Notes: generated from the letters alone by a model not told the origin. A DNA stretch of 9,409 bases from an uncultured Prevotellaceae bacterium (GCA_937893145.1 CALBJW010000157.1:1-9409), one strand, 5' to 3'. Positions 1-7,140 are shown, numbered from the stretch's first letter. Numbers and translations are program-made.

Positions 1-1
1 T

Positions 2-43
2 AGGTTTATACTTTGTTGATGTTACAATGTGTAAACCTTTTTC
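2..43 (+). terminator. Intrinsic terminator of an upstream gene outside the window
   Basis: Bases 2-11 (AGGTTTATAC) pair with 29-38 (GTGTAAACCT), giving a 10-bp stem with one G-U wobble. After a single mismatch, 13-16 pairs with 24-27. A run of five T (38-42) follows at once. This is the form of a rho-independent terminator on the + strand. The gene it ends must lie before base 1. The stem is AT-rich, so efficiency is uncertain. Confidence 0.6.
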
Positions 44-116
44 AGTATAAGACACACCTTAATGCGCCCATTATGCGGCGTATGATTTTTCTTGCTTGAC
101 AAAAGGAATAAAGTTG

Positions 117-160
117 CGCATGAGGTCCGCCTTAAGGTCGCATGAAGATCGCCTTAAGGT
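117..160. repeat. Two adjacent copies of a 22-bp repeat
   Basis: Copy one is 117-138 and copy two 139-160, directly abutting. They match at 19 of 22 positions. Both begin CGCATGA and end CGCCTTAAGGT, and each contains the palindrome CCTTAAGG. It could be a regulator site pair or a fragment of an interspersed repeat; the sequence alone does not decide. Confidence 0.7.
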
Positions 161-167
161 TTTAACC

Positions 168-226
168 ACCTTCATGCGCTCTAACATACTGATATTCAAG
201 AATCAAATGCTATAGCGCATGAAGGT
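168..226. repeat. 13-bp inverted repeat related to the adjacent tandem repeat
   Basis: Bases 168-180 (ACCTTCATGCGCT) are the exact reverse complement of 214-226 (AGCGCATGAAGGT), separated by 33 nt. The core GCATGAAG also occurs in the second 22-bp unit (140-147), and 139-147 can alternatively pair with 170-178. So one short word appears four times here, once inverted. Confidence 0.65.
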
Positions 227-368
227 TGGCAATTTTATTGTGATTTTTTTAATTTCCATTGCCGATTAGGTATCAACAATGGCATAAACACAGGTTGGGT
301 CCCTGCTGTATTTTGGTCAACGCCGAAACACATTTTTTTATTACACTTACGAAAAAAGGCTTCCGCAT

Positions 369-399
369 TTGATTGTTACAGATAATATTCTTATCTTTG
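369..399 (+). promoter_or_regulatory. Bacteroidetes-type promoter of the first paralog
   Basis: A TTG at 369-371 (within TTTG, 368-371) stands 20 nt before TATCTTTG at 392-399, which fits the TAnnTTTG -7 element exactly. Transcription would start a few bases past 399, leaving a leader of about 20 nt before the ATG at 428. The same arrangement with the same spacing occurs before the second paralog. Confidence 0.6.
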
Positions 400-427
400 C
401 GGCATAAATCACAAATTTGATTGTTGT

Positions 428-976
428 ATGGAAATATACGGAAAGAAAAATCTTATTAAATTTACATTCTCCATTGTTTTCGCATTGAGCGTTCTCGGCC
501 TATCTTTAGCTGGTCTTACTATTCTTCTGAACAAAGACATTACCGATGACTCTTGGTTGAGGATTGCAATATGTATGTTCTCATATGCTATTCTATCCGT
601 ATTTTCAATCATTGCATGCCTTAATTGTTGTGCAGAATACAAACATCTTGTGATTGATAAGAAGCCAGCAATTATCACCAACGATGATTCGATAACATAT
701 TATGCTTTCTACAGTAGAAAATATATCACATTCAAACTTGAAGACATAAAGGAATTCAAGTTGACAGTCTCTAAATCGGCAAGTTTCATTCAACCAGTAT
801 TCAAAAATTCCGAACTTGCCAAGAAGTACAAGTATAGAAGCTACTTGATGCATTTCACGATCATGGCTCGAATAGATAATTTGGAAGATGGATACTCCAA
901 CATAATATATATCCTCAACCACATCATAGACGACACATATTTTGAGGGCATTTATAAACCAGTAAAGAAATGGTGA
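428..976 (+). CDS. Two-TM membrane protein, first of a tandem paralog pair (STM3941-like)
   Basis: The 182-aa product has a short basic N-terminus (MEIYGKK), two hydrophobic segments at about residues 12-34 and 44-66, and a charged, probably cytosolic part from about residue 68. The motif HLVIDKKPAIITNDDSITYY, followed by KYITFKLEDIKEF, resembles the small membrane proteins of the STM3941 family, which have a PH-like beta-rich domain of unknown function. That family call rests on pattern recall only. The ATG is supported because 27 nt of leader and the first seven codons are identical in the downstream copy. There is no Shine-Dalgarno site. It has its own promoter and sits alone between non-coding stretches. 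No catalytic residues are recognisable and its function is unknown. Confidence 0.85.
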   Translation: MEIYGKKNLIKFTFSIVFALSVLGLSLAGLTILLNKDITDDSWLRIAICMFSYAILSVFSIIACLNCCAEYKHLVIDKKPAIITNDDSITYYAFYSRKYITFKLEDIKEFKLTVSKSASFIQPVFKNSELAKKYKYRSYLMHFTIMARIDNLEDGYSNIIYILNHIIDDTYFEGIYKPVKKW

Positions 977-983
977 TTTTTCT

Positions 984-1083
984 TATTTTTGTCCAAATCC
1001 ATATAAAACAACCCACATTTGGACAAAAATACCATCATTTTTATCCAAATCTATATAAAACGACCCACATTTGGACAAAAATA
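984..1083. repeat. Duplicated hairpin-forming element
   Basis: Two units, 985-1031 and 1037-1083, match at 44 of 47 positions with a 52-bp period. Unit one has perfect 15-bp inverted arms (984-998 with 1017-1031, core TTTGTCCAAAT) around an 18-nt loop. Unit two has 14-bp arms (1037-1050 with 1069-1082) with one A-C mismatch around an 18-nt loop. The loop is conserved apart from two transitions. The T-run lies in the left arm and the A-run in the right, the reverse of a rho-independent terminator. The element lies between the paralogs, 12 nt before the second paralog's promoter. It may be an operator pair, a 3' RNA-stabilising structure or a small repetitive element. Confidence 0.8.
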
Positions 1084-1095
1084 GACTTCTCGCAC

Positions 1096-1126
1096 TTGCG
1101 TGTAACAAATAATCTTCTTTTCTTTG
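1096..1126 (+). promoter_or_regulatory. Promoter of the second paralog (degenerate -7)
   Basis: TTG at 1096-1098 lies 20 nt before TTTCTTTG at 1119-1126. This is one base off TAnnTTTG (TT instead of TA). Position and spacing match the first paralog's promoter, and the sequence from 1128 onward is identical to that copy. The off-consensus base suggests a weaker or differently regulated promoter. Confidence 0.5.
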
Positions 1127-1154
1127 TGGCATAAATCACAAATTTGATTGTTGT

Positions 1155-1709
1155 ATGGAAATATACGGAAAGAAACATACTATTGGCTTTGCATTCGACA
1201 TTGTTTTCATGTTATTAGCACTTGGTGTTTCTGTCGCAGGTTTGACAATACCTTTGTACAAAGACATGACAGCAGAACCTTTGGCTACAGCTTTTTATAT
1301 GTCCATTTTTGCGACTATATTTGTAGGTTCAATAATTGTAGGCATTACCCATTGTGCAGAATACAAGCATCTTGTGATTGACAAGAAACCGGCAATCATA
1401 ATCAACGATGATTCGATAACATATTATGCTTTCTACAGTAGAAAATATATCACATTCAAACTTGAAGACATAAAGGAATTCAAGTTCATAAGCAATAAGA
1501 TGGGAGGTTTCATTCAACCAGTATTCAAAAATCCCGAACTTGCCAAGAAGTACAAGTATAGAACCTACTTGATGCATTTCACGATCGTGGCTCGAATAGA
1601 TTATCTGGAAGATGGATACTCCAACATAATATATATCCTCAACCACATCATAGACGACACATATTTCGAGGACATTTATAAAAAAGTAAAAGGAGGAAAT
1701 CATTCATAA
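1155..1709 (+). CDS. Two-TM membrane protein, second of the tandem paralog pair (STM3941-like)
   Basis: A 184-aa paralog of the preceding gene, with the same design: MEIYGKK start, hydrophobic segments at about 13-34 and 44-66, then a charged domain. From the shared CAEYKH to IYK I count 97 identities in 110 residues. The membrane part is far more different, especially the second segment. Differences in the soluble part cluster in one loop (LTVSKSAS in copy one, FISNKMGG here) and at the extreme C-terminus (KKVKGGNHS against KPVKKW). An 84-bp stretch (1403-1486) is identical in DNA to 679-762, including third codon positions, which implies recent duplication or gene conversion. The start is fixed by the conserved leader. 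The decayed DUF1016 gene follows 28 nt later. Function unknown; the STM3941 assignment is tentative. Confidence 0.85.
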   Translation: MEIYGKKHTIGFAFDIVFMLLALGVSVAGLTIPLYKDMTAEPLATAFYMSIFATIFVGSIIVGITHCAEYKHLVIDKKPAIIINDDSITYYAFYSRKYITFKLEDIKEFKFISNKMGGFIQPVFKNPELAKKYKYRTYLMHFTIVARIDYLEDGYSNIIYILNHIIDDTYFEDIYKKVKGGNHS

Positions 1710-1737
1710 AACTACAGAAAATAAAAAATTAGTATAT

Positions 1738-2343
1738 ATGGATTCACAACTCATACACAATTCGTTGATATCAGATGTTCGTTCCATCATCGATGAAGGC
1801 AGACGACAAGCTTATTCTGCTGTCAATGCAACTATGATATCTACATATTGGAATGTCGGCAGACGCATTGTGGAGGAAGAACAACATGGAGAGCAGAGGG
1901 CTGAGTATGGAGAATATCTTGCTCATAAACTTGCTGATGCCCTACAATCCGAATACGGTAAAACCTTCAACTATAGAAACATCAGTTATTTCCGACAGTT
2001 CTATTTGTGTTTCAAGGATATAGAGATTGTGAACTCGCGCGTTCACAATCTCACTTGGACTCACTTGCCAATCAAGAGGACAAGACGCTTCCTGTTATAG
2101 ACCCCGAACCTTCTTATGGCACAAACAATGACAACAGAGGGACATAACCCTACATTTGGTATCATTCTTTGTGCTGATACGGATGAGGATATAGCACGCT
2201 ATTCCACCCTAAATGGTAGCGACCACATCTTCCAGGCAAAATACATGCTTTATTTGCCAACAAAGGAACAACTCAAACTGGAGATAGAACGAGAAAAGGA
2301 AATGTATCGCCTACAAAATTATACTCATAAAGGTATAAAATAA
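1738..2343 (+). pseudogene. DUF1016/YhcG-family PD-(D/E)XK nuclease gene with the catalytic core deleted
   Basis: Intact family members run to roughly 340 residues: an N-terminal helical DUF1016_N domain, then a PD-(D/E)XK nuclease domain. Here 1738-2097 encodes about 120 residues of the N-terminal domain (STYWNVGRRIVEEEQHGEQR, YGKTFNYRNISYFRQFY, VHNLTWTH), followed by eleven unrelated residues and a TAG at 2098-2100. The same frame continues, with an ATG at 2116, into the family's C-terminal end (GHNPTFGIILCADTDEDIAR, QAKYMLYLPTKEQLKLEIE). The roughly 150 residues between, which normally carry the catalytic Asp and the (D/E)xK motif, are missing. Two fragments in one frame, split by a stop, indicate an internal deletion with junction damage. 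Nuclease activity is not expected. The N-terminal piece could still be made as a 120-aa protein. Confidence 0.85.
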
Positions 2344-2344
2344 T

Positions 2345-2824
2345 ATGACAACAATACACATACTTGATTTGCTTTATAAACTTTGGTATAGAGGTTCTTT
2401 TTACAAGAACCCTAAAGTGCGACATTTCTTTGTTAGTCCCTACCACAATAAAACCGATAAATGGGGAGGAAGACTTGGAACTGTCGAATGCGGAATTTTG
2501 CTGTTATGGTTAGCTAATGCAGAACTGATAATTCTCATTTGCACAGATGAGTACTGTTACTGGAATAGCTCTACCATTGCATGGATGAAATTCTTGACAG
2601 TCATACTCACACTTGTAGTATCAGTACTATTATGGACATTCTGCAAGGACAAAAACTGGTACTTTAACAAAGAAAAGCTTCAAGAACTCAACGAGGAACT
2701 TAGAGGAGAAAATGTAATATGGCCAATCAGAGTATTGTGCTGGATGATGTTTTTTATTTTATGTATTCTCATAATATTCCTTCCTGCAATAATATTCTTT
2801 GGAATATACATTCTATCGCGTTAA
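2345..2824 (+). CDS. Hypothetical three-TM membrane protein
   Basis: A 159-aa protein I do not recognise. It has a soluble N-terminal part of about 45 residues rich in aromatic and basic residues (KLWYRGSFYKNPKVRHFFVS). Hydrophobic spans follow at about 47-66, 79-100 and 127-156. A charged segment between the second and third spans (KLQELNEELRGEN, about 111-123) may form a short helix on one face of the membrane. The ATG lies one base after the stop of the DUF1016 remnant, so it may be translated from the same transcript. No Shine-Dalgarno or separate promoter is evident. Base composition is AT-rich, like the rest of the accessory block and unlike the genes that follow. No enzymatic motif is visible. 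Confidence 0.7.
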   Translation: MTTIHILDLLYKLWYRGSFYKNPKVRHFFVSPYHNKTDKWGGRLGTVECGILLLWLANAELIILICTDEYCYWNSSTIAWMKFLTVILTLVVSVLLWTFCKDKNWYFNKEKLQELNEELRGENVIWPIRVLCWMMFFILCILIIFLPAIIFFGIYILSR

Positions 2825-2852
2825 ATCAACTTATATCATACAAAACGAACTT

Positions 2853-3692
2853 ATGACACAAGCTAAACAAATAATGAAAGTCATCGAGGCAGTGGCACCA
2901 ATTCAGCTTCAGGAGGATTATGACAACGCTGGTCTTCAATGCGGTAATCCAAGTGCAGAGGTGAATCGAGTGCTCTGCTGCATGGATGTGACCGAACGCA
3001 TCATAGATGAAGCAAAGGAGAAAGGTTGTCAGATGATTGTGAGCCACCACCCTCTCATCTTCCGTGGACTGAAGAAGATAAGTCCTGAGGGCGACTACAT
3101 CAGCCGATGTGTATTTCGTGCTATCAGCGAAGGTCTCGTGCTTTATGCTGCACACACCAACCTCGACAATGCACCAGAAGGAGTGAACATGAAGATGGTG
3201 GAGAAACTCGCTCTCAAGACTGAAGGCAACATTTCTGCACTCGAACCTGTTCCAGGTTCCCGACTCAGTGGTCTTGCAGACGACTTCGCAAAGGAATGTG
3301 GTGGAGGAAAGGTCTTCACTCTTGCACAACCAATGAATGTGAACGACTTCAAGTCGCTCGTTGCAAAGACTTTCACAGCCGACTCTTGCAACACCAACAA
3401 CGACTATGACTTCTCGGCAAACCGCCTCATCCGCAAGGTTGCACTCTGTGGAGGTGCTGGTGGTTTCCTCATCACTAATGCAGAACGACTCGGTGCCGAT
3501 GCCTTCATCACTGGCGAAATCGGCTATCACCACATGTTTGGTCATCCCGACATCTGCCTCATCGAACTTGGACATTGGGAAAGCGAGCAATACACAGTCG
3601 AACTCCTCTGCGACATTATTAATAATAAGGTAGAAGGTGTGGAAGTGGAGATGAGCGAAGTGGAAAAACCCGTAAAACATGTAGAAGCATAA
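2853..3692 (+). CDS. Nif3-like dinuclear metal centre protein
   Basis: The 279-aa product belongs to the Nif3/YbgI family, a widespread cytosolic protein forming hexameric toroids with a two-metal site and no firmly settled role (sometimes annotated GTP cyclohydrolase I type 2). Recognisable motifs are YDNAGLQCG (23-31), SHHPLIF (64-70), HTNLDNAPEGVN (101-112), GGAGGFLI, DAFITGEIGYHH and GHWESEQ (240-246). By family knowledge the metal ligands correspond to H65, H66, D105, H241 and E245, all present. It is close to short YbgI-type members and lacks the larger central PII-like insert of longer Nif3 proteins. I chose the ATG at 2853 over the in-frame one at 2799, because the extra 18 residues are unlike the family and would overlap the preceding gene. 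The GH31 gene begins 2 nt after the stop. Confidence 0.93.
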   Translation: MTQAKQIMKVIEAVAPIQLQEDYDNAGLQCGNPSAEVNRVLCCMDVTERIIDEAKEKGCQMIVSHHPLIFRGLKKISPEGDYISRCVFRAISEGLVLYAAHTNLDNAPEGVNMKMVEKLALKTEGNISALEPVPGSRLSGLADDFAKECGGGKVFTLAQPMNVNDFKSLVAKTFTADSCNTNNDYDFSANRLIRKVALCGGAGGFLITNAERLGADAFITGEIGYHHMFGHPDICLIELGHWESEQYTVELLCDIINNKVEGVEVEMSEVEKPVKHVEA

Positions 3693-3694
3693 AT

Positions 3695-6600
3695 ATGAAG
3701 ATAATCATGAAAAAATTAACTCTCTTATTTTCGAGCCTACTGCTTACAATGACAGCGGTGGCACAGGATTATGCCCATACCCTTTCGGGCATAGTGACTG
3801 AGATTACATTCTATTCGCCACAGATAATCCGTGTGACGAAGTATCAGGCAAATGATGCTCAGGCAAAGACCGACCCAAAGATGGTGGTAACGATGACACC
3901 TCAGGCTATAAGCACAAAGATATCCGAAGGGACCATATCCGACACCATATATGGCGGTGAGGCAAAAATAACATACAACAAGAAACTGGGGTTGGTCAGT
4001 TTCTATCGCAATGATGGCTCTCTGCTCATCAAGGAAAAGAGCAAAGCTGTATTCACAAAGCGTACATCTCATGTAATAGACCCATACAATGTAGCGCAGA
4101 CTTTCACGCTGACAAACGACGAGGCGATATACGGATTTGGACAGGTGCAAGACGGACGACTGAACCATCGTGGGGCAAGTTACTCGCACATGGTACAGAA
4201 CAACATGTCGGTATGGATGCCTTTCTTCCATTCGACTAAGGGATATGGACTGTATTGGGACCTATATGGTCCTTGCGATTTCAGCGACTCATCAACAGGA
4301 GGAGCGACACTCAAGAGCGAAGCTGCTCACGCTGTCGACTACTATGTGCTTATCGGTTCAAAGACTGATGGTGATGATGTGGTACGAAGGATGCGCGAAC
4401 TGACAGGTCAAGCAACGATGGTGCCACTCTGGACATACGGATATGCACAGAGTAAGGAACGCTACAAGAGTGCGAATGAAACACTCGGCGTCTTGAAGAA
4501 ATACCGTTCGCTCGGTGTGCCAATCGACTGCGTGGTGCAGGACTGGCAATACTGGGGCGGCAATAACCAATGGAATGCGATGGAGTTCCTCAACCCAGAG
4601 TTCAAGAACGACTACCGCACAATGATTGATGGTGTACACAACGACGGTGGCCATCTGCTCATATCCATCTGGGCAAACTTTGGTCGCGACACCAAACAGT
4701 TTGCTCACTACAAAGAGAAGAACCAGCTCATGAAAATGGGCGACAAGATAATGTCAAAGACATGGCCTAACAACGAGGGAGTAGGCATATACAACCCTTA
4801 TCAGAAGTCTGCACGCGACTACTACTGGCAATGTCTGACCTCAGGACTTGTGGAGAAGGGGGTGGATGCATACTGGGTGGATTCATCAGAACCAGACCAC
4901 TATCAAGAAGGTGAAGAATGGGAGACGACAAACGACTTCATAGTGCTTGGCTACGACCCTATAGAAGACGCTACACTCAACCCTCATTCTACTGAGGCAA
5001 CACACACATGGCGCTCCGTACGCAATGCCTTCCCTCTGATGCATGCAAGTGGAGTGTACAACGGACACCGTGCCGAGCACTCCGACATGACGGAGGCAAA
5101 GCGTGTGATGATAATGACACGCTCCGGATTCCCTGGTATGCAACGCTATGGAGCAGGTACATGGAGTGGCGACATCACCTCATCGTGGGAGACACTTGCC
5201 AACCAGATACCAGCTGCACTCAACTACTCAGCATGTGGCATTCCAAGTTGGAACAGTGACATAGGTGGATTCTTCAACGGCAACTATTCGGGAGCAGGAC
5301 AGGACTCATATAACGAACTCTATGCACGATGGATTCAGTTTGGAGCCTTCTGCACCATCATGCGCAGTCATGGTTCAGGGGCAGACAGAGCAATATATCA
5401 GTTCGGTTCGGAGGGCGAGACATACTTCGACATCATTGCACGATACATCAATCTCCGATACTCGCTCCTACCATACATCTACAGCACAGCACGAAGAGTA
5501 CATGCAGACGGATATTCGTTCCTGAGAACTATGGGTATTGCCTACCCTACCGATGCCAGCACTCACAACCTGAAGGACCAGTTCATGTTCGGAGGTGACA
5601 TCCTCGTGGCTCCAGTAGTGAAGAGCGGAGCAGAAAGCAGAAGCATATACCTGCCATCGGGCGATGACTGGACAGACGTATGGACTGGCGAGAAGTATGC
5701 AGGAGGCAATAAGATTACTCGTGAAGTATCACTGTCGCTCATGCCTCTATATGTTCGTCAGGGTACGATAATGCCTTGGGGACCAAAGGTGCAATACAGC
5801 AACGAGAGCAACTGGGACAACCTGGAGATACGCATCTATCCTGGTGCCAACGGCAAGTTTACACTCTACGAAGATGAGCGAGACAACTACAACTATGAGA
5901 AGGGTATGTTCACCGAAATACCATTCGAGTGGAACGACGCAAGCAGCACCCTCACCATAGGCAAACGCGAGGGAGCGTACGACGGTATGCTCAAGGAACG
6001 AACATTCCGCATCGTGTTGGTTGATAAGGACAAGAGTCTTGGGCTTGGCATCAATCCTTCTGCCCGCTTCAGCAAGATAGTGAAATACAACGGCGAAAGC
6101 ATTTCGATGGTCATTGATAACGATAACTTGCAAGATACGGACACCCCTGTGCTCAAGTCCATCACTACCAACACCAACAGCATCAGTCTCTATCCTGGAC
6201 AGACAAAGAACCTGAAGGTGACAGCAGCATTCACCGATGGCACATCACGCTTCGTGACACTTGACATCGAGAGCGAAAGCACTAACGAGGATGTTGCATT
6301 CATCAAGGACGGCATTGTGAAGGCTGGCAACGGCATAGGACACGCCGACCTGACAGTAAGATACAAGGATGCACACGGTAACGAGAAATCGACACAGATA
6401 GGTGTGGATGTGACTTACCCATCAAACATCTACGCATGGAAGGCATACGACTGGTATCGCAATCGCGTTGCCGACCGTCTCTCAGCCTCAGACATCAAGT
6501 GCAACACTACCGACAACACCATTACTATTACCAAGAAGGGGGCACAAAACATTGCCCTACGATACACTGACAAGCAGTACTTGACACCAGGCATGAAGTA

Positions 6601-7021
6601 TCTTGTTGCCATCGCCACAAATGTATCTACCAATAAGAATGATTCACAACTCTGGTATATCAACGGCAACTGGGTGAACATTGTCAATCCGACAAATGTT
6701 TACACATTGAAGGACGGCAAAATACTTGTGGTGTGGGCTATCGAGGAGAACAAATCGTATGTTGAGACTGGCGAAACAGTTTTCGGCATGACATCGACCA
6801 ATGCTAACGGCACTTCCGTTATCAGTTATGTAGGTTTTGTTGCCGACCTCAACTCTTTCATCGAAGAGCAAAACAAAGCAACAGCGACAAGCAATATCAA
6901 AGCCTCAAACAATAAGTCTGTTCGCATCTTCTCCCTCAACGGCACAGAGCAAAAGAATATGACAGACGGGGTGAACATAGTGCTGACTGCCGACAATCAA
7001 AGTCGTAAGGTTATGAAGTAA
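3695..7021 (+). CDS. Secreted GH31 alpha-glycosidase (alpha-xylosidase/alpha-glucosidase type) with Ig-like and sorting-like C-terminus
   Basis: This 1108-aa enzyme should hydrolyse alpha-linked xylose or glucose from glycans outside the cytoplasm. It opens with a signal peptide (hydrophobic 8-20, probable cleavage after AVA at 21-23). Translation may start at M5 (3707) rather than M1. A beta-sandwich N-domain (YGFGQ, 146-150) leads to the GH31 barrel: VVQDWQYWGG (280-289), YWVDSSEP with nucleophile D396, WSGD with acid/base D493, and RSHG (557-560). The proximal C-domain follows (DQFMFGGDILVAPVV). The WxDxxEPD form recalls alpha-xylosidase-like GH31 members, but substrate cannot be read from motifs. 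About 817-910 is a BIG2-type Ig-like domain. About 911-1060 is an unrecognised beta-rich module. The last 40 residues (VRIFSLNGTEQ, GVNIV, KVMK) resemble a type IX secretion tail. It is probably co-transcribed with Nif3. No SusC/SusD genes are adjacent. Confidence 0.95.
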   Translation: MKIIMKKLTLLFSSLLLTMTAVAQDYAHTLSGIVTEITFYSPQIIRVTKYQANDAQAKTDPKMVVTMTPQAISTKISEGTISDTIYGGEAKITYNKKLGLVSFYRNDGSLLIKEKSKAVFTKRTSHVIDPYNVAQTFTLTNDEAIYGFGQVQDGRLNHRGASYSHMVQNNMSVWMPFFHSTKGYGLYWDLYGPCDFSDSSTGGATLKSEAAHAVDYYVLIGSKTDGDDVVRRMRELTGQATMVPLWTYGYAQSKERYKSANETLGVLKKYRSLGVPIDCVVQDWQYWGGNNQWNAMEFLNPEFKNDYRTMIDGVHNDGGHLLISIWANFGRDTKQFAHYKEKNQLMKMGDKIMSKTWPNNEGVGIYNPYQKSARDYYWQCLTSGLVEKGVDAYWVDSSEPDHYQEGEEWETTNDFIVLGYDPIEDATLNPHSTEATHTWRSVRNAFPLMHASGVYNGHRAEHSDMTEAKRVMIMTRSGFPGMQRYGAGTWSGDITSSWETLANQIPAALNYSACGIPSWNSDIGGFFNGNYSGAGQDSYNELYARWIQFGAFCTIMRSHGSGADRAIYQFGSEGETYFDIIARYINLRYSLLPYIYSTARRVHADGYSFLRTMGIAYPTDASTHNLKDQFMFGGDILVAPVVKSGAESRSIYLPSGDDWTDVWTGEKYAGGNKITREVSLSLMPLYVRQGTIMPWGPKVQYSNESNWDNLEIRIYPGANGKFTLYEDERDNYNYEKGMFTEIPFEWNDASSTLTIGKREGAYDGMLKERTFRIVLVDKDKSLGLGINPSARFSKIVKYNGESISMVIDNDNLQDTDTPVLKSITTNTNSISLYPGQTKNLKVTAAFTDGTSRFVTLDIESESTNEDVAFIKDGIVKAGNGIGHADLTVRYKDAHGNEKSTQIGVDVTYPSNIYAWKAYDWYRNRVADRLSASDIKCNTTDNTITITKKGAQNIALRYTDKQYLTPGMKYLVAIATNVSTNKNDSQLWYINGNWVNIVNPTNVYTLKDGKILVVWAIEENKSYVETGETVFGMTSTNANGTSVISYVGFVADLNSFIEEQNKATATSNIKASNNKSVRIFSLNGTEQKNMTDGVNIVLTADNQSRKVMK

Positions 7022-7052
7022 AAACTGACGCACAGACTGCATCTACAGAATA

Positions 7053-7090
7053 AAAGGAGTCAATTTGCTATCAAATTGGCTCCTTTATTA
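7053..7090 (+). terminator. Intrinsic terminator after the GH31 gene
   Basis: Bases 7053-7067 pair with 7072-7086 through 15 pairs (one G-U wobble, 7060 with 7079) around a 4-nt CTAT loop. The right arm ends in CTCCTTT followed by ATTAT. It lies about 30 nt after the GH31 stop, separating that unit from the leu operon. The T-run after the stem is short, because the T residues are partly inside the stem. Confidence 0.85.
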
Positions 7091-7110
7091 TAAATAATGT
7101 AACTTTTTCT

Positions 7111-7140
7111 TTGTAGGATAAATAAAAAGCATTACTTTTG
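7111..7140 (+). promoter_or_regulatory. Promoter of the leu operon
   Basis: TTG at 7111-7113 lies 19 nt before TACTTTTG at 7133-7140, an exact TAnnTTTG match. Transcription would start roughly 5-10 nt later, putting the leader-peptide ATG (7170) about 20-25 nt into the transcript. This is the best promoter match in the window, and it lies directly between the GH31 terminator and the leu leader. Confidence 0.75.

Larger units (their letters stand above)
44..367. other. Non-coding intergenic region with short repeats
   Basis: I see no convincing coding sequence on either strand in this stretch. Its first half holds the GCGCATGAAG-type repeats described separately. The second half is AT-rich with runs of T and A, and only a weak 6-bp inverted repeat (256-261 with 277-282). 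The promoter of the first paralog begins at its right edge. Confidence 0.6.

Noticed and set aside
256..282. Inverted repeat CCATTG / CAATGG
   Set aside because: Six base pairs with a 15-nt loop is within chance expectation and there is no supporting context.
984..1031. The hairpin after the first paralog as a rho-independent terminator
   Set aside because: The right arm is followed by A residues, not T, on the + strand, and by symmetry the same holds on the - strand.
2023..2052. Perfect 12-bp inverted repeat with a 6-nt loop inside the DUF1016 remnant
   Set aside because: It lies in the conserved stretch encoding EIVNSRVHNLTW, so the pairing probably follows from the ancestral coding sequence. 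It has no T-run and is not at the deletion junction.
2040..2147. An alternative open frame across the DUF1016 junction (reading SLANQEDKTLPVIDPEPSYG)
   Set aside because: It looks protein-like, but has no recognised start, matches no family I know and ends at 2145-2147. It may reflect a frameshifted junction, but I cannot support it as a gene.
2799..2852. An in-frame ATG at 2799 that would extend the Nif3 protein by 18 residues
   Set aside because: It overlaps the end of the preceding membrane-protein gene by 26 nt, and the added residues do not look like the family N-terminus. The ATG at 2853 gives a start typical of Nif3 proteins.
2826..3680. Long open frame on the minus strand opposite Nif3
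   Set aside because: It is cysteine- and histidine-rich with no family resemblance, and mirrors the codon pattern of the well-supported Nif3 gene on the other strand.
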